From: Psychrobacillus lasiicapitis
GTDB lineage: Bacteria > Bacillota > Bacilli > Bacillales_A > Planococcaceae
DNA length: 64,000 bases
Direction: 5' to 3'
Assembly: GCF_006861795.1 (NCBI RefSeq)
Contig: NZ_VDGH01000006.1
Location: forward strand, 62,001-126,000
Under the pieces are notes generated by a model. That model had not been told where the DNA came from, did not search any database, and was given only the letters and a program-made list of their open reading frames with translations. How positions within the stretch are numbered: position 1 is the first letter of the stretch; each line of letters starts with the position of its first letter. Made by a program: the position numbers and the translations under genes. Shown here piece by piece: positions 33,338 through 42,115 of the stretch.

Positions 33338-34296
33338 TCTGTCGTATTTGAAGTTAATGCTGTTCTAGTATTTAAAACCTTCGTATAGTAGCTATGTAAA
33401 AACATTCCTAAAATAATAATACCAAGCCCTACTAAAGCAACCGGTGTAGGTAAGGGAATATGAAGAATGATCATTTCTCCGGCAATTACAAATAGTATTT
33501 CTGTCGACTGAGTTGCTTCTACAGCAGCCAACTTTCCTTGGTGGTTGCGGACACGATCCGTTGCCATAAAAAATAGAGTTGTAGCGACAACGCCAGAGCT
33601 AACAGCAACTATTAACGATTGTACAACCTGACTCGTAGAAGGGAGTCCAACTGTATATAACGCGAATACTACAAGTATAATCCAGGCGGGGAGGGAAGCA
33701 ATTGTCATCCCAAGCACACGTTGAAATGTATCCAGCTTACCATCTAAATGCTCCATCATTTTACGATTACCTAGAGGGTAGGCAAATGCTGCCACTATTA
33801 CAGGCAATATACCTAAAAAAACAACACTCATAGAAAGAGAGCCTGTATTTGGAATTTGGATAAGAATAATACCTATTAAAATGACAAATGAGATTAGTAG
33901 TGAAATGATTGGTATTTTTTGTTTAATCATCCGATCCTTTATTTTCACTGAGAAAAATGGGGCAAGTAACACGCCTGCAACGATGGTAAATTGCCACATT
34001 CCGGAGATTAACCAGCCCGGACCATAGCCGGCTGCAAATGTAAGTGGTGCATAAAACAAAACAAAGCCTACAAAACTCCATATAAGCCACGGAGCAGGAG
34101 CGGATCTTAGCTCTTTGAATGTAATAGCCAACCCTTTTCGATAAGAAACAATGATAAACAGAAAAGGTAACATAAAGAAGAAGCGGAGGGAGGAACTCCA
34201 AAGCCAGCTTCCTCCCGATACTTCCATCGAACGATTAAGAATAAACGTTACCGCAAAAAACAAAGAGGCAAGAATCCCCAGTAATATTTCCCGCAT
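33313..34296 (-). CDS. DMT superfamily multidrug-efflux-type transporter
   Basis: A 327-residue protein with about ten membrane segments, of the EmrE-like PF13536 group in which a single chain carries both DMT halves. Marks are ILNRSMEVSGGSWLWSSSLRFFFMLP at the start and a second repeat with GNRKMMEHLDGK in the middle loop. The C-terminal ~20 residues are hydrophilic and lie over the shared terminator. Substrate unknown. Confidence 0.8.
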   Translation of the reverse strand: MREILLGILASLFFAVTFILNRSMEVSGGSWLWSSSLRFFFMLPFLFIIVSYRKGLAITFKELRSAPAPWLIWSFVGFVLFYAPLTFAAGYGPGWLISGMWQFTIVAGVLLAPFFSVKIKDRMIKQKIPIISLLISFVILIGIILIQIPNTGSLSMSVVFLGILPVIVAAFAYPLGNRKMMEHLDGKLDTFQRVLGMTIASLPAWIILVVFALYTVGLPSTSQVVQSLIVAVSSGVVATTLFFMATDRVRNHQGKLAAVEATQSTEILFVIAGEMIILHIPLPTPVALVGLGIIILGMFLHSYYTKVLNTRTALTSNTTEKKVHGYE

Positions 34297-34308
34297 GCAT
34301 TCACCTAC

Positions 34309-35535
34309 TTATGCTTGTTTTTCAAAAGCTTGAATAATCCCTTTTACAACTTCTGTAGATTTTTCCATAACATCCACTGAAACGTATTCATACTTACCAT
34401 GATAGTTTTCGCCACCAGTAAATACGTTAGGAGTGGGCATACCCATGTAAGAAAGCTGAGAACCGTCTGTACCGCCTCTAACTGGAATGATTAATGGCTC
34501 GATATTTAGTCCAACCATTACATCTCTAGCGACGTCTACGATTTCCATTACAGGCGTAATTTTCTCACCCATATTGTAGTATTGATCCTCTAGTTTAACG
34601 GAAATAGCGCCTTCTCCGTATTCTGCTTTAATTTTTTCGGCAGTATCTAGGAACAACTGCTTTTTCGCTTCGAACTTTTCACGATCATGATCGCGGATAA
34701 TATAGCTAAGCTCTGTTTTCTCTACATCCCCATTGAAATTCATCAAGTGGATAAATCCTTCATAGCCTTCTGTTTTTTCAGGAACAGCGTCTACTGGCAT
34801 ATGCGATTGGAACTTCGTTGCGATTGTAATGGAGTTCACCATTTTATCTTTTGCAGAACCAGGATGCACACTAGTCCCATTGGTTACGACATGCGCACCC
34901 GCAGCGTTGAAGCTTTCGTATTGTAATTCACCAAGCGGACCGCCGTCCATCGTATAGGCGAATTTCGCTTCAAATTTTTCTACGTCAAATTTATGTGGTC
35001 CACGACCGATTTCTTCATCCGGGTTAAAGGCTACACGAATTTTGCCGTGTTTCACATCTGGATTTTGAACAAAGTATTCCATTGCCGTCATAATGATTGC
35101 AATCCCAGCTTTGTCATCTGCACCTAAAAGTGTTGTGCCATCTGTTGTTAAAAGTGTATGTCCAACATAGTTTGAAAGCTCTGGGAAGTCTTTCACAGAC
35201 ATCACGGTTGATTCATTTAACTTGATATCTTTTCCGTCATAATTATCAATACGCTGTGGGTTTACATTTTTACCAGTGTAGTCTGTAGCCGTATCCACAT
35301 GTGCCAAAAATCCGATTGTCGGTATATCTTTATCCGTATTAGCAGGCAATGTAGCAAACAAATAGCCGTTTTCATCTAAAGTAATTTCTTCTAAGCCAAT
35401 TTCCGCAAGTTCTTTCTCTAATACATGTAGCAAATCCCATTGACCTTCCGTTGAAGGGCAAGTAGTGCTTGCTGCGTCTGATTGTGTGTCTATTTTTGCA
35501 TAACGAGTTAAACGCTCGATTAATGTTTCTTTCAT
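34309..35535 (-). CDS. pepT: Peptidase T (aminotripeptidase)
   Basis: A 408-residue M20B metallopeptidase that releases the N-terminal residue from tripeptides. Metal and catalytic residues lie in [40 protein letters not shown] and [15 protein letters not shown]; the dimerisation-domain His is in [15 protein letters not shown] preceded by AAAGGGG. It ends 12 bases before the transporter gene start and may be cotranscribed with it. Confidence 0.94.
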   Translation of the reverse strand: MKETLIERLTRYAKIDTQSDAASTTCPSTEGQWDLLHVLEKELAEIGLEEITLDENGYLFATLPANTDKDIPTIGFLAHVDTATDYTGKNVNPQRIDNYDGKDIKLNESTVMSVKDFPELSNYVGHTLLTTDGTTLLGADDKAGIAIIMTAMEYFVQNPDVKHGKIRVAFNPDEEIGRGPHKFDVEKFEAKFAYTMDGGPLGELQYESFNAAGAHVVTNGTSVHPGSAKDKMVNSITIATKFQSHMPVDAVPEKTEGYEGFIHLMNFNGDVEKTELSYIIRDHDREKFEAKKQLFLDTAEKIKAEYGEGAISVKLEDQYYNMGEKITPVMEIVDVARDVMVGLNIEPLIIPVRGGTDGSQLSYMGMPTPNVFTGGENYHGKYEYVSVDVMEKSTEVVKGIIQAFEKQA

Positions 35536-35653
35536 GAAATGAGATCCCCTTTCAAATTAAAACGAATACTTCTATTTTAACAGATTCTTTCGACTTTCGG
35601 AATTATTACTGGTGCTAGGTACAGATAATAATTCATCCATAAAATTACAATTA

Positions 35654-35738
35654 CAACTAAGTTGTTCATTTTTCCAACTAAACCTTCCAAATTTCCAACT
35701 AAACTCTCCGTTTTTCCAACTAAACCTAAACCCCACAC
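35654..35738 (-). repeat. 21-bp-period repeat cluster A (TTAGTTGGAA family)
   Basis: CAACTAA (plus strand) recurs at 35654, 35675, 35696 and 35717, exactly 21 bases apart, each after a T-rich TTTCC. On the minus strand the unit is AGTTGGAAAN(9)GTTT. Two further clusters lie at 55.2 and 56.4 kb. Confidence 0.88.
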
Positions 35739-35740
35739 AA

Positions 35741-35777
35741 AAAGGCTACCGAAATTGCCTCTTTTCGGTAGCCTTTA
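35741..35777. terminator. Intrinsic terminator of the RDD gene
   Basis: AAAGGCTACCGAAA and TTTCGGTAGCCTTT form a stem; the T run on the minus strand follows the RDD gene's stop. Confidence 0.88.
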
Positions 35778-35779
35778 CT

Positions 35780-36208
35780 TCAAAACTGTTCTTTTTCTTC
35801 TAGTATTTCTTCCGGTCGATCATACGTTACATACGTTCCGGCGATGAAATCATGAATTGCTCTTTTATCTTCACGGATTCCTACCATAAATGCACTGACA
35901 ACTAGGGCAATTCCAAAGGTGAAGGCATATATGAGCCCCCCTACAAGAACGCGCAAGAGCATCGTTCCATAGCCGAGTTTCGTACCATCCACTTTTGCAA
36001 TTCGAATACCTAAGATTTTCTTGCCTACTGTATATCCGGACCATAAAACAGGGACGATAAGGGTATAAACGATATTACCAACACTTGTAATAGGAGATTC
36101 ATTCCAGTTTCCCACTATTAAGAAACTAATAAAAGTTAAAGGTATTCCAATGATTAATCCATCTAATAAACTAGCGGCAAACCGAGCCCAAAAACCAGCT
36201 GGATTCAA
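35780..36208 (-). CDS. RDD family membrane protein
   Basis: A 142-residue protein with three membrane segments. The family Arg and Asp residues are in GFWARFAASLLDGLIIG; the loop GKKILGIRIAKVDGTKLGYG precedes the last segment. It ends EEKEQF. RDD proteins are of mixed function, some being Na+/H+ antiporters. It lies just downstream of pepF on the same strand. Confidence 0.8.
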   Translation of the reverse strand: MNPAGFWARFAASLLDGLIIGIPLTFISFLIVGNWNESPITSVGNIVYTLIVPVLWSGYTVGKKILGIRIAKVDGTKLGYGTMLLRVLVGGLIYAFTFGIALVVSAFMVGIREDKRAIHDFIAGTYVTYDRPEEILEEKEQF

Positions 36209-36231
36209 TAATTCACTCCTTTACGCAATTA

Positions 36232-37929
36232 TTATAATGCAGAGTCATCTACACTATTTAAATATTCTTCAATCGTGCCAACAACCGATTCCACACAACC
36301 ATCCTCAAATGGGGAGATTAAATTCGCTTCCGCTACTAATTTAGTAAAAGATTTCGAACCTCCTAATTGACATAGATGTAAATAATCTTTCCATGCAGCC
36401 TCGTGGTCTTCTCTTGAACGCTTCCAGAACTGGAATGCACAAATTTGCGCTAATGTATAGTCGATATAATAAAACGGACTAGCGTAAATATGACCTTGAC
36501 GTTGCCAGAAAGCACCTGCTTCTAAATAACTATTGCCATCATAATCACGATGAGGTAAATAGATTTCCTCAATTTTTTTCCAAGCAGCTTTTCGTTCCGC
36601 TGGAGTCATTTCTGGATTTTCATATACAGCGTGCTGGAATTCATCTACTGCAACTCCATAAGGTAAGAACAGAAGTCCGCTGCTTAAATGTGCAAATTTA
36701 TATTTATCCGTTTGCTCTTTAAAGAACAATTCCATCCAAGGCCATGTGAAAAACTCCATACTCATCGAGTGAATTTCACAAGACTCAAATGTTGGCCAAA
36801 TGTATTCTGGAATTCCAATATTGCGGCTCGTATACACTTGGAAAGCATGACCTGCTTCATGTGTTAACACATCGATATCACCCGAAGTTCCGTTAAAGTT
36901 AGAGAAAATAAATGGAGATTCATAGTCATCGATAAACGTACAGTATCCTCCAGATTCTTTCCCTTTCTTCGCAACTAAATCCATCAAATCGCGATCAATC
37001 ATGAATTGGAAGAACTCTGCAGTTTCTGGAGAAAGCTCCTCATACATTTTCTTCCCGTTCTCTACAATCCACTCTGGAGAACCTTGTGGGGTAGCGTTTC
37101 CTGTCAAGAAGTTGAGTGATTCATCGTAAAACTTCATTTGCTCCACACCAATGCGTTTTGCTTGGCGTTCATATAGTTTAGTTGCTAAAGGAACAATATA
37201 ATCACGTACTTGGTCACGGAACTTTTTCACCATTTCGGCATTGTAGTCGATACGATTCATACGTACATAGCCAAGTTCCACAAAGTTTTTATAACCTAAC
37301 TTTGTCGCAATTTCATGACGAACTTTTACGAGTTGATCATAAATATCGTCAAATTTTTCTTCATGCTCTTGGAAGAAACCGAATCTAGCTTCTGTCGCTT
37401 TTTTGCGCACATCTCGGTCTGTCGATTCAGAGTAAGGCCCAAGCTGAGCAAGTGTTAACGTCTCTCCGTTAAACTCTACTTGCGCTGAAGCAACTAGCTT
37501 AGAGTAATCGGAAGATAGTTTGTTTTCCTTCTGCAAAAGCGAAATTACTTCAGAAGAAAATGCTTTAATTTGAAAATCAGCTAGATCAAATAATTGGCTG
37601 CCCCATTTGTTTTCTAGCTCTTGACGGAATGGTGAAGCTACAAGTGCTTTATAGTATTCCGTAACCAGTTCATCTACTTCAGGACTAATTTCATCAAAAT
37701 AGTCCCGCTCTTTTTGATAATACTCATCGTTTGTATCAATTGATGCTCGAATGTACACCAAGTTGGCTTGAGTCGAAAAGTCATTGCGCAATGTGTTTAG
37801 TGTTTCAATTGCTTTACTTTGCTCTTCCATAGTAGAAGCTTCTTTAAATTTTACTAAAGCCTCGTTAAACTTTGCTTTGTCTTCTTCTAAATTCGGTCTT
37901 TTGTATTCATAGTCTTTAAATGTAACCAC
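36232..37929 (-). CDS. pepF: M3 family oligoendopeptidase (PepF-like)
   Basis: A 565-residue M3B zinc metallopeptidase. The catalytic HExxH motif is in LTHEAGHAFQVY, with the third zinc ligand Glu in FESCEIHSMSMEFFTWPW. It hydrolyses short peptides in the cytoplasm. The start is GTG at 37929 (MVTFKDYEY), with GGGAGGAG 7 nt upstream; the longer frame to 37989 contains that ribosome site and is rejected. Confidence 0.9.
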   Translation of the reverse strand: MVTFKDYEYKRPNLEEDKAKFNEALVKFKEASTMEEQSKAIETLNTLRNDFSTQANLVYIRASIDTNDEYYQKERDYFDEISPEVDELVTEYYKALVASPFRQELENKWGSQLFDLADFQIKAFSSEVISLLQKENKLSSDYSKLVASAQVEFNGETLTLAQLGPYSESTDRDVRKKATEARFGFFQEHEEKFDDIYDQLVKVRHEIATKLGYKNFVELGYVRMNRIDYNAEMVKKFRDQVRDYIVPLATKLYERQAKRIGVEQMKFYDESLNFLTGNATPQGSPEWIVENGKKMYEELSPETAEFFQFMIDRDLMDLVAKKGKESGGYCTFIDDYESPFIFSNFNGTSGDIDVLTHEAGHAFQVYTSRNIGIPEYIWPTFESCEIHSMSMEFFTWPWMELFFKEQTDKYKFAHLSSGLLFLPYGVAVDEFQHAVYENPEMTPAERKAAWKKIEEIYLPHRDYDGNSYLEAGAFWQRQGHIYASPFYYIDYTLAQICAFQFWKRSREDHEAAWKDYLHLCQLGGSKSFTKLVAEANLISPFEDGCVESVVGTIEEYLNSVDDSAL

Positions 37930-38092
37930 TGCTATTCTCCTCCCGGTCGCTTCTTCGAAATCCGAAACGTTTTCTATTTTATTGTTCAATATTTTCTGAT
38001 ATATTGCAACAACTATTTATAACTTGATATTTTATAGACGTTCGTATAAAATGTTTGTAAAATGATAAACGATGAATGGATGTGTTTGTATT

Positions 38093-38848
38093 ATGGAGAA
38101 TAACGAATTGTTTTGGAATGCCAACATAGAACAGTTGAAAGCGGGTTATATAGATGAAAAAGAAGCTTTTGTCTGTTTAGTGTGTGGTGCAAAAGTAGAA
38201 AAGGGGATTATTTATCCTTACCAGTCCGTTTTATTGGAAGCAGAGCGTTTTATGAAGCTACATCTTGAACAAGAGCATGGATCTATGTTTCAGTACCTCA
38301 TTGGTTTAAACAAAAAACTAACTGGTTTAACGGATCATCAAAATAGCTTATTACGATTATTTTATGAAGGGAAAAGCGATGCAGAAATTCAAACCGAATT
38401 AAATATAGGTAGCAGCTCCACTATAAGAAACCATCGCTTCGTTTTAAAAGAAAAAGAGCGACAAGCGAAAATTTTCTTAACGCTCATGGAACTACTGAAG
38501 GAAAAAGACGACCATGCACCAGTGTTCTTGCCGCTTCATAAAAATGCAACAATGGTTGACGATCGTTATAACATAACGAAAGAAGAGCAAGAAGAAGTGG
38601 AAAAGAAATTTTTCTCAAAAGGCGTTAATGGTCCATTAGTAAAATTTCCGAAAAAAGAAAAGCAAAAGCTAGCCACATTACGCGTTATTATCAAGCGATT
38701 TGATCAAGAAAAGTCATACAGCGAAAAAGAGATAAATGAAGTACTCAAAAATGTATATGCAGACTTCGTCACTTTAAGACGTTATTTAATCGAATATGGA
38801 TTTTTAGACCGTAAAGACGACGGTAGTGAATACTGGGTTAAAAATTAG
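38093..38848 (+). CDS. DUF2087 domain regulator with LuxR-like HTH
   Basis: About 251 residues from ATG 38093. The N-terminal ~65 residues hold a CLVCG zinc-like motif and a His pair (MKLHLEQEHG), then a LuxR-like HTH (LTDHQNSLLRLFYEGKSDAEIQTELNIGSSSTIRNHRF) and a C-terminal DUF2087 domain (LVKFPKKEKQKLATLRVIIKRF...YADFVTLRRYLIEYGFLDRK). It is probably a transcription factor. ATG 38072 is an alternative, adding seven residues. It overlaps nothing but lies 19 bases before the GIY-YIG gene. Confidence 0.75.
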   Translation: MENNELFWNANIEQLKAGYIDEKEAFVCLVCGAKVEKGIIYPYQSVLLEAERFMKLHLEQEHGSMFQYLIGLNKKLTGLTDHQNSLLRLFYEGKSDAEIQTELNIGSSSTIRNHRFVLKEKERQAKIFLTLMELLKEKDDHAPVFLPLHKNATMVDDRYNITKEEQEEVEKKFFSKGVNGPLVKFPKKEKQKLATLRVIIKRFDQEKSYSEKEINEVLKNVYADFVTLRRYLIEYGFLDRKDDGSEYWVKN

Positions 38849-38867
38849 TAGAAAAGGATTGATTAAA

Positions 38868-39227
38868 ATGGAAAGAAAAAAAGAATTGAAACAAGCATAC
38901 AAAGAAGTAAAGATAGAAAGCGGTATTTATACAATTACCAATAAACAAAACGGAAAAAAGTTTGTCGCTTCAACCCGGAACTTCAAAACACTTAACGGAA
39001 CGAAATTCACACTTGAAAATGGTATGCACACAAATAAAGAGCTACAAGAAGAGTGGAACCAATATGGAAAAGAAGCATTTGAAATGGAACAAGTGGAAGT
39101 ATTAAAAATGCCAGAAAATCAATTTTTGAATGAAAAGAAAGAACTAGAAAAGCTGTTAGATCAGTGGATGGATAAATTACAACCATACGGGGGGAAGGGG
39201 TATCATACGAAAAAAGCTTCCGAATAA
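38868..39227 (+). CDS. GIY-YIG nuclease-domain protein
   Basis: About 119 residues with a GIY-YIG domain: SGIYTITNKQNGKKFVASTRNF, in which the second element is FVA instead of YIG, and NQYGKEAFEMEQVEVL. The catalytic Arg (STRN) is kept. It is a stand-alone domain, possibly with altered or lost nuclease activity. Cotranscribed with the DUF2087 regulator, whose target or effector it might be. ATG preceded by AAAAGGA. Confidence 0.75.
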   Translation: MERKKELKQAYKEVKIESGIYTITNKQNGKKFVASTRNFKTLNGTKFTLENGMHTNKELQEEWNQYGKEAFEMEQVEVLKMPENQFLNEKKELEKLLDQWMDKLQPYGGKGYHTKKASE

Positions 39228-39241
39228 GGGAAGCTTTTTTG
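39209..39241 (+). terminator. Intrinsic terminator after GIY-YIG gene
   Basis: AAAAAAGCTTCC and GGGAAGCTTTTTT form a stem around GAATAA, with T runs on both strands. Confidence 0.88.
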
Positions 39242-39251
39242 AACAATAATA

Positions 39252-40250
39252 TTACCAATCATTTTTCAAAACAATTTTTCCTATTGCTTTTCCTGACTCC
39301 ATATACTCATGGGCTTCGGAGACTTCATCAAATGTAAAAACTTTGGAATCTAAAAGTGGGCGCAGCTTCCCTTCCTCCACTACCTTAGCAACCTTCTTCA
39401 AAATTTCCCCGTTATGTTTATGCATATCTTCATTTAATATTTTCAACAACATAAAAGTAATATGGAGAGAAAGTCCCTTCGAGTGCATAGGGGAGAGGTC
39501 ATGAGTCGAACGAGCAGCAATGGCTGTTACCGTTCCATGTAGTGCTGCCGCTTCGAATGAGCGATCAAGGTTTTCACCTCCCACAGTGTCAAAGACGAGG
39601 TCAAACCCTTTCCCGTTTGTATACTTTTGTACATAGTCGTTAACGCTTTCTTCTCGATAATTGATCGTTGTATCTGCGCCAAGGAGAGTACCAATCTCTA
39701 GCTTCTCTTGTGAAGAGGCAGTAGTATAGACTTTCGCGCCTGCCCATTTGGCTAGTTGAATGGCGATATGCCCTACTCCTCCAGTAGCTCCGTGAATTAG
39801 GATGTCTTGCCCAGGTACTAGCTTTGCCCGATTAAATAATGCTTCCCAAGCGGTGATGGAAACCAGTGGTAAAGCCGCGGCTTCTTCCATCGTCAAATTT
39901 TTCGGCTTATGAGCAAGTAGGTCAACATCTGCCAGGATAAACTCAGCAAGAGCACCACCAGACGTACCTTTAAATCCACCCGCACATCCAAACACTTCAT
40001 CGCCAATTTTAAAATCGGTCACTCCTTCACCTACTGCACATACCAAACCAGCCACATCTCCGTGTAATACTGCTGGCAATTCCGGTGCTACGGCTGGAAC
40101 TGCACCAGCTCGGACTTTCGTATCAATAGGATTAACACTTGTAGCCTTTACTTGAACAAGTACATGTCCAGGTTTTAGTTCAGGTTTTGAAATCTCTTTA
40201 TACTGAAATACAGAAGGTTCACCAAAAGATTGAATAACTTGCGATTTCAT
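39252..40250 (-). CDS. Zinc-independent MDR quinone oxidoreductase family protein
   Basis: About 332 residues of the medium-chain dehydrogenase superfamily, quinone reductase branch: VKATSVNPIDTKVRAG near residue 40, PAVLHGDVAGLVCAVGEGV, and the nucleotide loop HGATGGVGHIAIQLAK near 150. The catalytic zinc ligands of alcohol dehydrogenases are absent. NADPH use is likely. ATG at 40250 has GGAG 8 nt upstream; a GTG three codons earlier overlaps that site. Confidence 0.85.
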   Translation of the reverse strand: MKSQVIQSFGEPSVFQYKEISKPELKPGHVLVQVKATSVNPIDTKVRAGAVPAVAPELPAVLHGDVAGLVCAVGEGVTDFKIGDEVFGCAGGFKGTSGGALAEFILADVDLLAHKPKNLTMEEAAALPLVSITAWEALFNRAKLVPGQDILIHGATGGVGHIAIQLAKWAGAKVYTTASSQEKLEIGTLLGADTTINYREESVNDYVQKYTNGKGFDLVFDTVGGENLDRSFEAAALHGTVTAIAARSTHDLSPMHSKGLSLHITFMLLKILNEDMHKHNGEILKKVAKVVEEGKLRPLLDSKVFTFDEVSEAHEYMESGKAIGKIVLKNDW

Positions 40251-40259
40251 ACTAGTCAC

Positions 40260-40475
40260 TCCTTGTAATTTGTTTTACCTAATATTAGAAAAATTCAACG
40301 CTAATTAGTTATATTCCAACATATGAATAGTTAGAAAAGAAAAAATTTTTAGTTTTCACTTACAAAATCAATGATACTTTATAGAGTATAAAATTAATAG
40401 TAGGCCCATTTTTGTAAAAGAGTATAAATTTATTTATCCACTTTATTTAGGAAACCAGATAAATAATTGCGAACG
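40260..40475. other. AT-rich intergenic region
   Basis: Promoter region of the oxidoreductase on one side and the ydcF tail on the other. No gene, repeat or known motif seen. Confidence 0.5.
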
Positions 40476-40506
40476 CTAAAAAAACTCCGAACATAAGCCC
40501 GGAGTC
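40476..40506 (-). terminator. Terminator of the plsY-ydcF pair
   Basis: ACTCCG/CGGAGT stem with a run of T on the minus strand, overlapping the ydcF stop. Confidence 0.7.
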
Positions 40507-41101
40507 ATTTCCCTACAATATAAGTCTTCAAAAGCGCAGCCCTTTCACGCAACCGCACTTTTGCCTCCACCACTTCTGGCGTTTCCGCAGCTACAACATC
40601 CGTATCCCAACCGATCTTACTAGCAAGCATTTTCGCTCGGTGTAAATGATAATCACTCGTAATAATTGTTACTGAATCCACCTCGTCCGGTAGTAGTTGC
40701 TGTGAAAACTTTAAATTCTCGTAAGTGGAAGTTGACTGTTTTTCCACGATAATTCGTTCCTCGGCTATCCCATTTTCCAAAAGAAAATTTTTCATGACGA
40801 TCGCTTCCTCTATATCTTCATCAGGACCTTGTCCGCCAGATACAACAAGTTTTACATGGGGATTCTCTACAGCATATGCGAGCGTCGCTTCCAAACGGTA
40901 ATGAAGTGAAAGGGAAGGGACATTTCCTTTCTTCACTTTTGCACCGAGCACGATTGCGTATTCATTGGATCCATCTGCTTTTGGCTCCAGCCCGTCATCT
41001 AGCCATTTACTCGTGACCATCCACATACCAAATCCGCCTGAAACAACTACTAACAAAGGAATAAGCACGATCCACCTCATTTTTTTCTTCATTGCATTCA
41101 C
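40505..41101 (-). CDS. YdcF/SanA-like DUF218 protein
   Basis: A 198-residue protein: an N-terminal membrane anchor (WIVLIPLLVVVSGGFGMWMV), then a DUF218 domain with AIVLGAKVKKGNVPSLSLHYRLEATLAYA, VVSGGQGPDEDIEEA, STSTYENLKFSQ and IITSDYHLHRAKML. Such proteins act at the envelope and are not well understood. It starts with GTG that overlaps the plsY stop (GTGA), so translation is coupled. Confidence 0.83.
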   Translation of the reverse strand: MNAMKKKMRWIVLIPLLVVVSGGFGMWMVTSKWLDDGLEPKADGSNEYAIVLGAKVKKGNVPSLSLHYRLEATLAYAVENPHVKLVVSGGQGPDEDIEEAIVMKNFLLENGIAEERIIVEKQSTSTYENLKFSQQLLPDEVDSVTIITSDYHLHRAKMLASKIGWDTDVVAAETPEVVEAKVRLRERAALLKTYIVGK

Positions 41102-41742
41102 ACGGACGGCTTCTTTTTCTTCAAGAAGGCGGATATCCTTGGTTCTTCTTTACGGACTAGACGACGAAAATTTTCGATATGTAAAACAACTGCCATGACA
41201 AATAAAAACCCGGCTATAGCAATAGGTGCCACTCCTTTTGCAAACCAAATGGAAGCAACGATAAATACTGCATAAAAAACAAATACACCAATCAATAAAA
41301 AGTCCGTTAAAAAAGTCGTACCTATTAATAATAAAAGTCCGATAAGTCCAATTGGCCAATAAATAGCAAATAAAATACCAATAATTGAAGCAGTCCCTTT
41401 CCCACCTTTAAACCCAGTGTAAACCGGGAAGTTATGTCCTAAAATAACAGCAGCCCCAGCTAAATAAAGCAATAAATCCTGTTCCGCAGCAGAAAAAGTA
41501 CCGTATTGCTGTATGCAAAAGCGAATGCCGATAATAACGAGAACACCTTTTAAAATATCTATTAGAGCAACTAGAATACCATATTTCATACCTAGGACAA
41601 TTGCCGCGTTAGAGGCACCAGAGTTTTTAAGACCTTCCTTCTTTATGTTGACACCGCTAATAAATTGTGCAACTTTCGAACCATGGATTGCTCCGACTAA
41701 GTAGCTAATAATTAATATAGTCAAAATCCAAACTGCCATCAT
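41098..41742 (-). CDS. plsY: PlsY-like glycerol-3-phosphate acyltransferase
   Basis: A 214-residue membrane protein with about five segments. Family motifs: the N-terminal GAIHGSKVAQFISGVNIKKEGLKNSGASNAA (motif 1, diverged from GSGNIGATN), GHNFPVYTGFKGGKGTA (motif 2, well kept) and a late hydrophilic KE-rich end. PlsY moves acyl groups from acyl phosphate to glycerol-3-phosphate. The changed first motif and the pairing with YdcF suggest a paralogue of the housekeeping enzyme. Confidence 0.8.
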   Translation of the reverse strand: MMAVWILTILIISYLVGAIHGSKVAQFISGVNIKKEGLKNSGASNAAIVLGMKYGILVALIDILKGVLVIIGIRFCIQQYGTFSAAEQDLLLYLAGAAVILGHNFPVYTGFKGGKGTASIIGILFAIYWPIGLIGLLLLIGTTFLTDFLLIGVFVFYAVFIVASIWFAKGVAPIAIAGFLFVMAVVLHIENFRRLVRKEEPRISAFLKKKKPSV

Positions 41743-41878
41743 TTCACCTCCGAGTCAAATAACTACAATACATTAAACGTTCAACTATCAAAGAAGTTTC
41801 AGAATTTTTTAGAAAAACACTTGACGAACAGATTCATAGAATCTTATACTTTGTATCAAGATGGAAAACTAAATCTAA

Positions 41879-41999
41879 TACTCTTATCAAGAGTGGCGGA
41901 GGGAATAGGCCCTGCGATGCCCGGCAACCACCGAGTTCTAAACTCGGAAAGGTGCTAATTCCTACAAATTCATTTACATGAATTTGGAAGATAAGAGGA
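41879..41999 (+). promoter_or_regulatory. SAM-I (S-box) riboswitch
   Basis: P1 is CTCTTATC (41881-41888) with GATAAGAG (41990-41997). The conserved core is visible: AGAGTGGCGGAGGGAATAGG, GATGCCCGGCAACC, and GGAAAGGTGCTAATTCC. An intrinsic terminator follows, so S-adenosylmethionine stops transcription of metY. Confidence 0.95.
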
Positions 42000-42015
42000 G
42001 GAACATGCGAAACTG

Positions 42016-42047
42016 CACCCCTCTTCTTAATCGAAGTGGGGTTTTTG
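42016..42047 (+). terminator. Riboswitch-controlled terminator
   Basis: ACCCC-TCTTC paired with GAAG-TGGGGT, followed by TTTTTG. It is the expression platform of the SAM-I riboswitch. Confidence 0.85.
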
Positions 42048-42115
42048 TTTGTCCTAAATATCTTTCCCCGTTTCCCACTGCGTCCATCTAAACTATTTTC
42101 TAGGAGGAATTCAAA

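Noticed and set aside
35612-35847. Open frames with FQLNxxx or FPTKxxx heptapeptide repeats
   Set aside because: They are translations of the 21-bp repeat cluster; no start signal and no match to a protein family.
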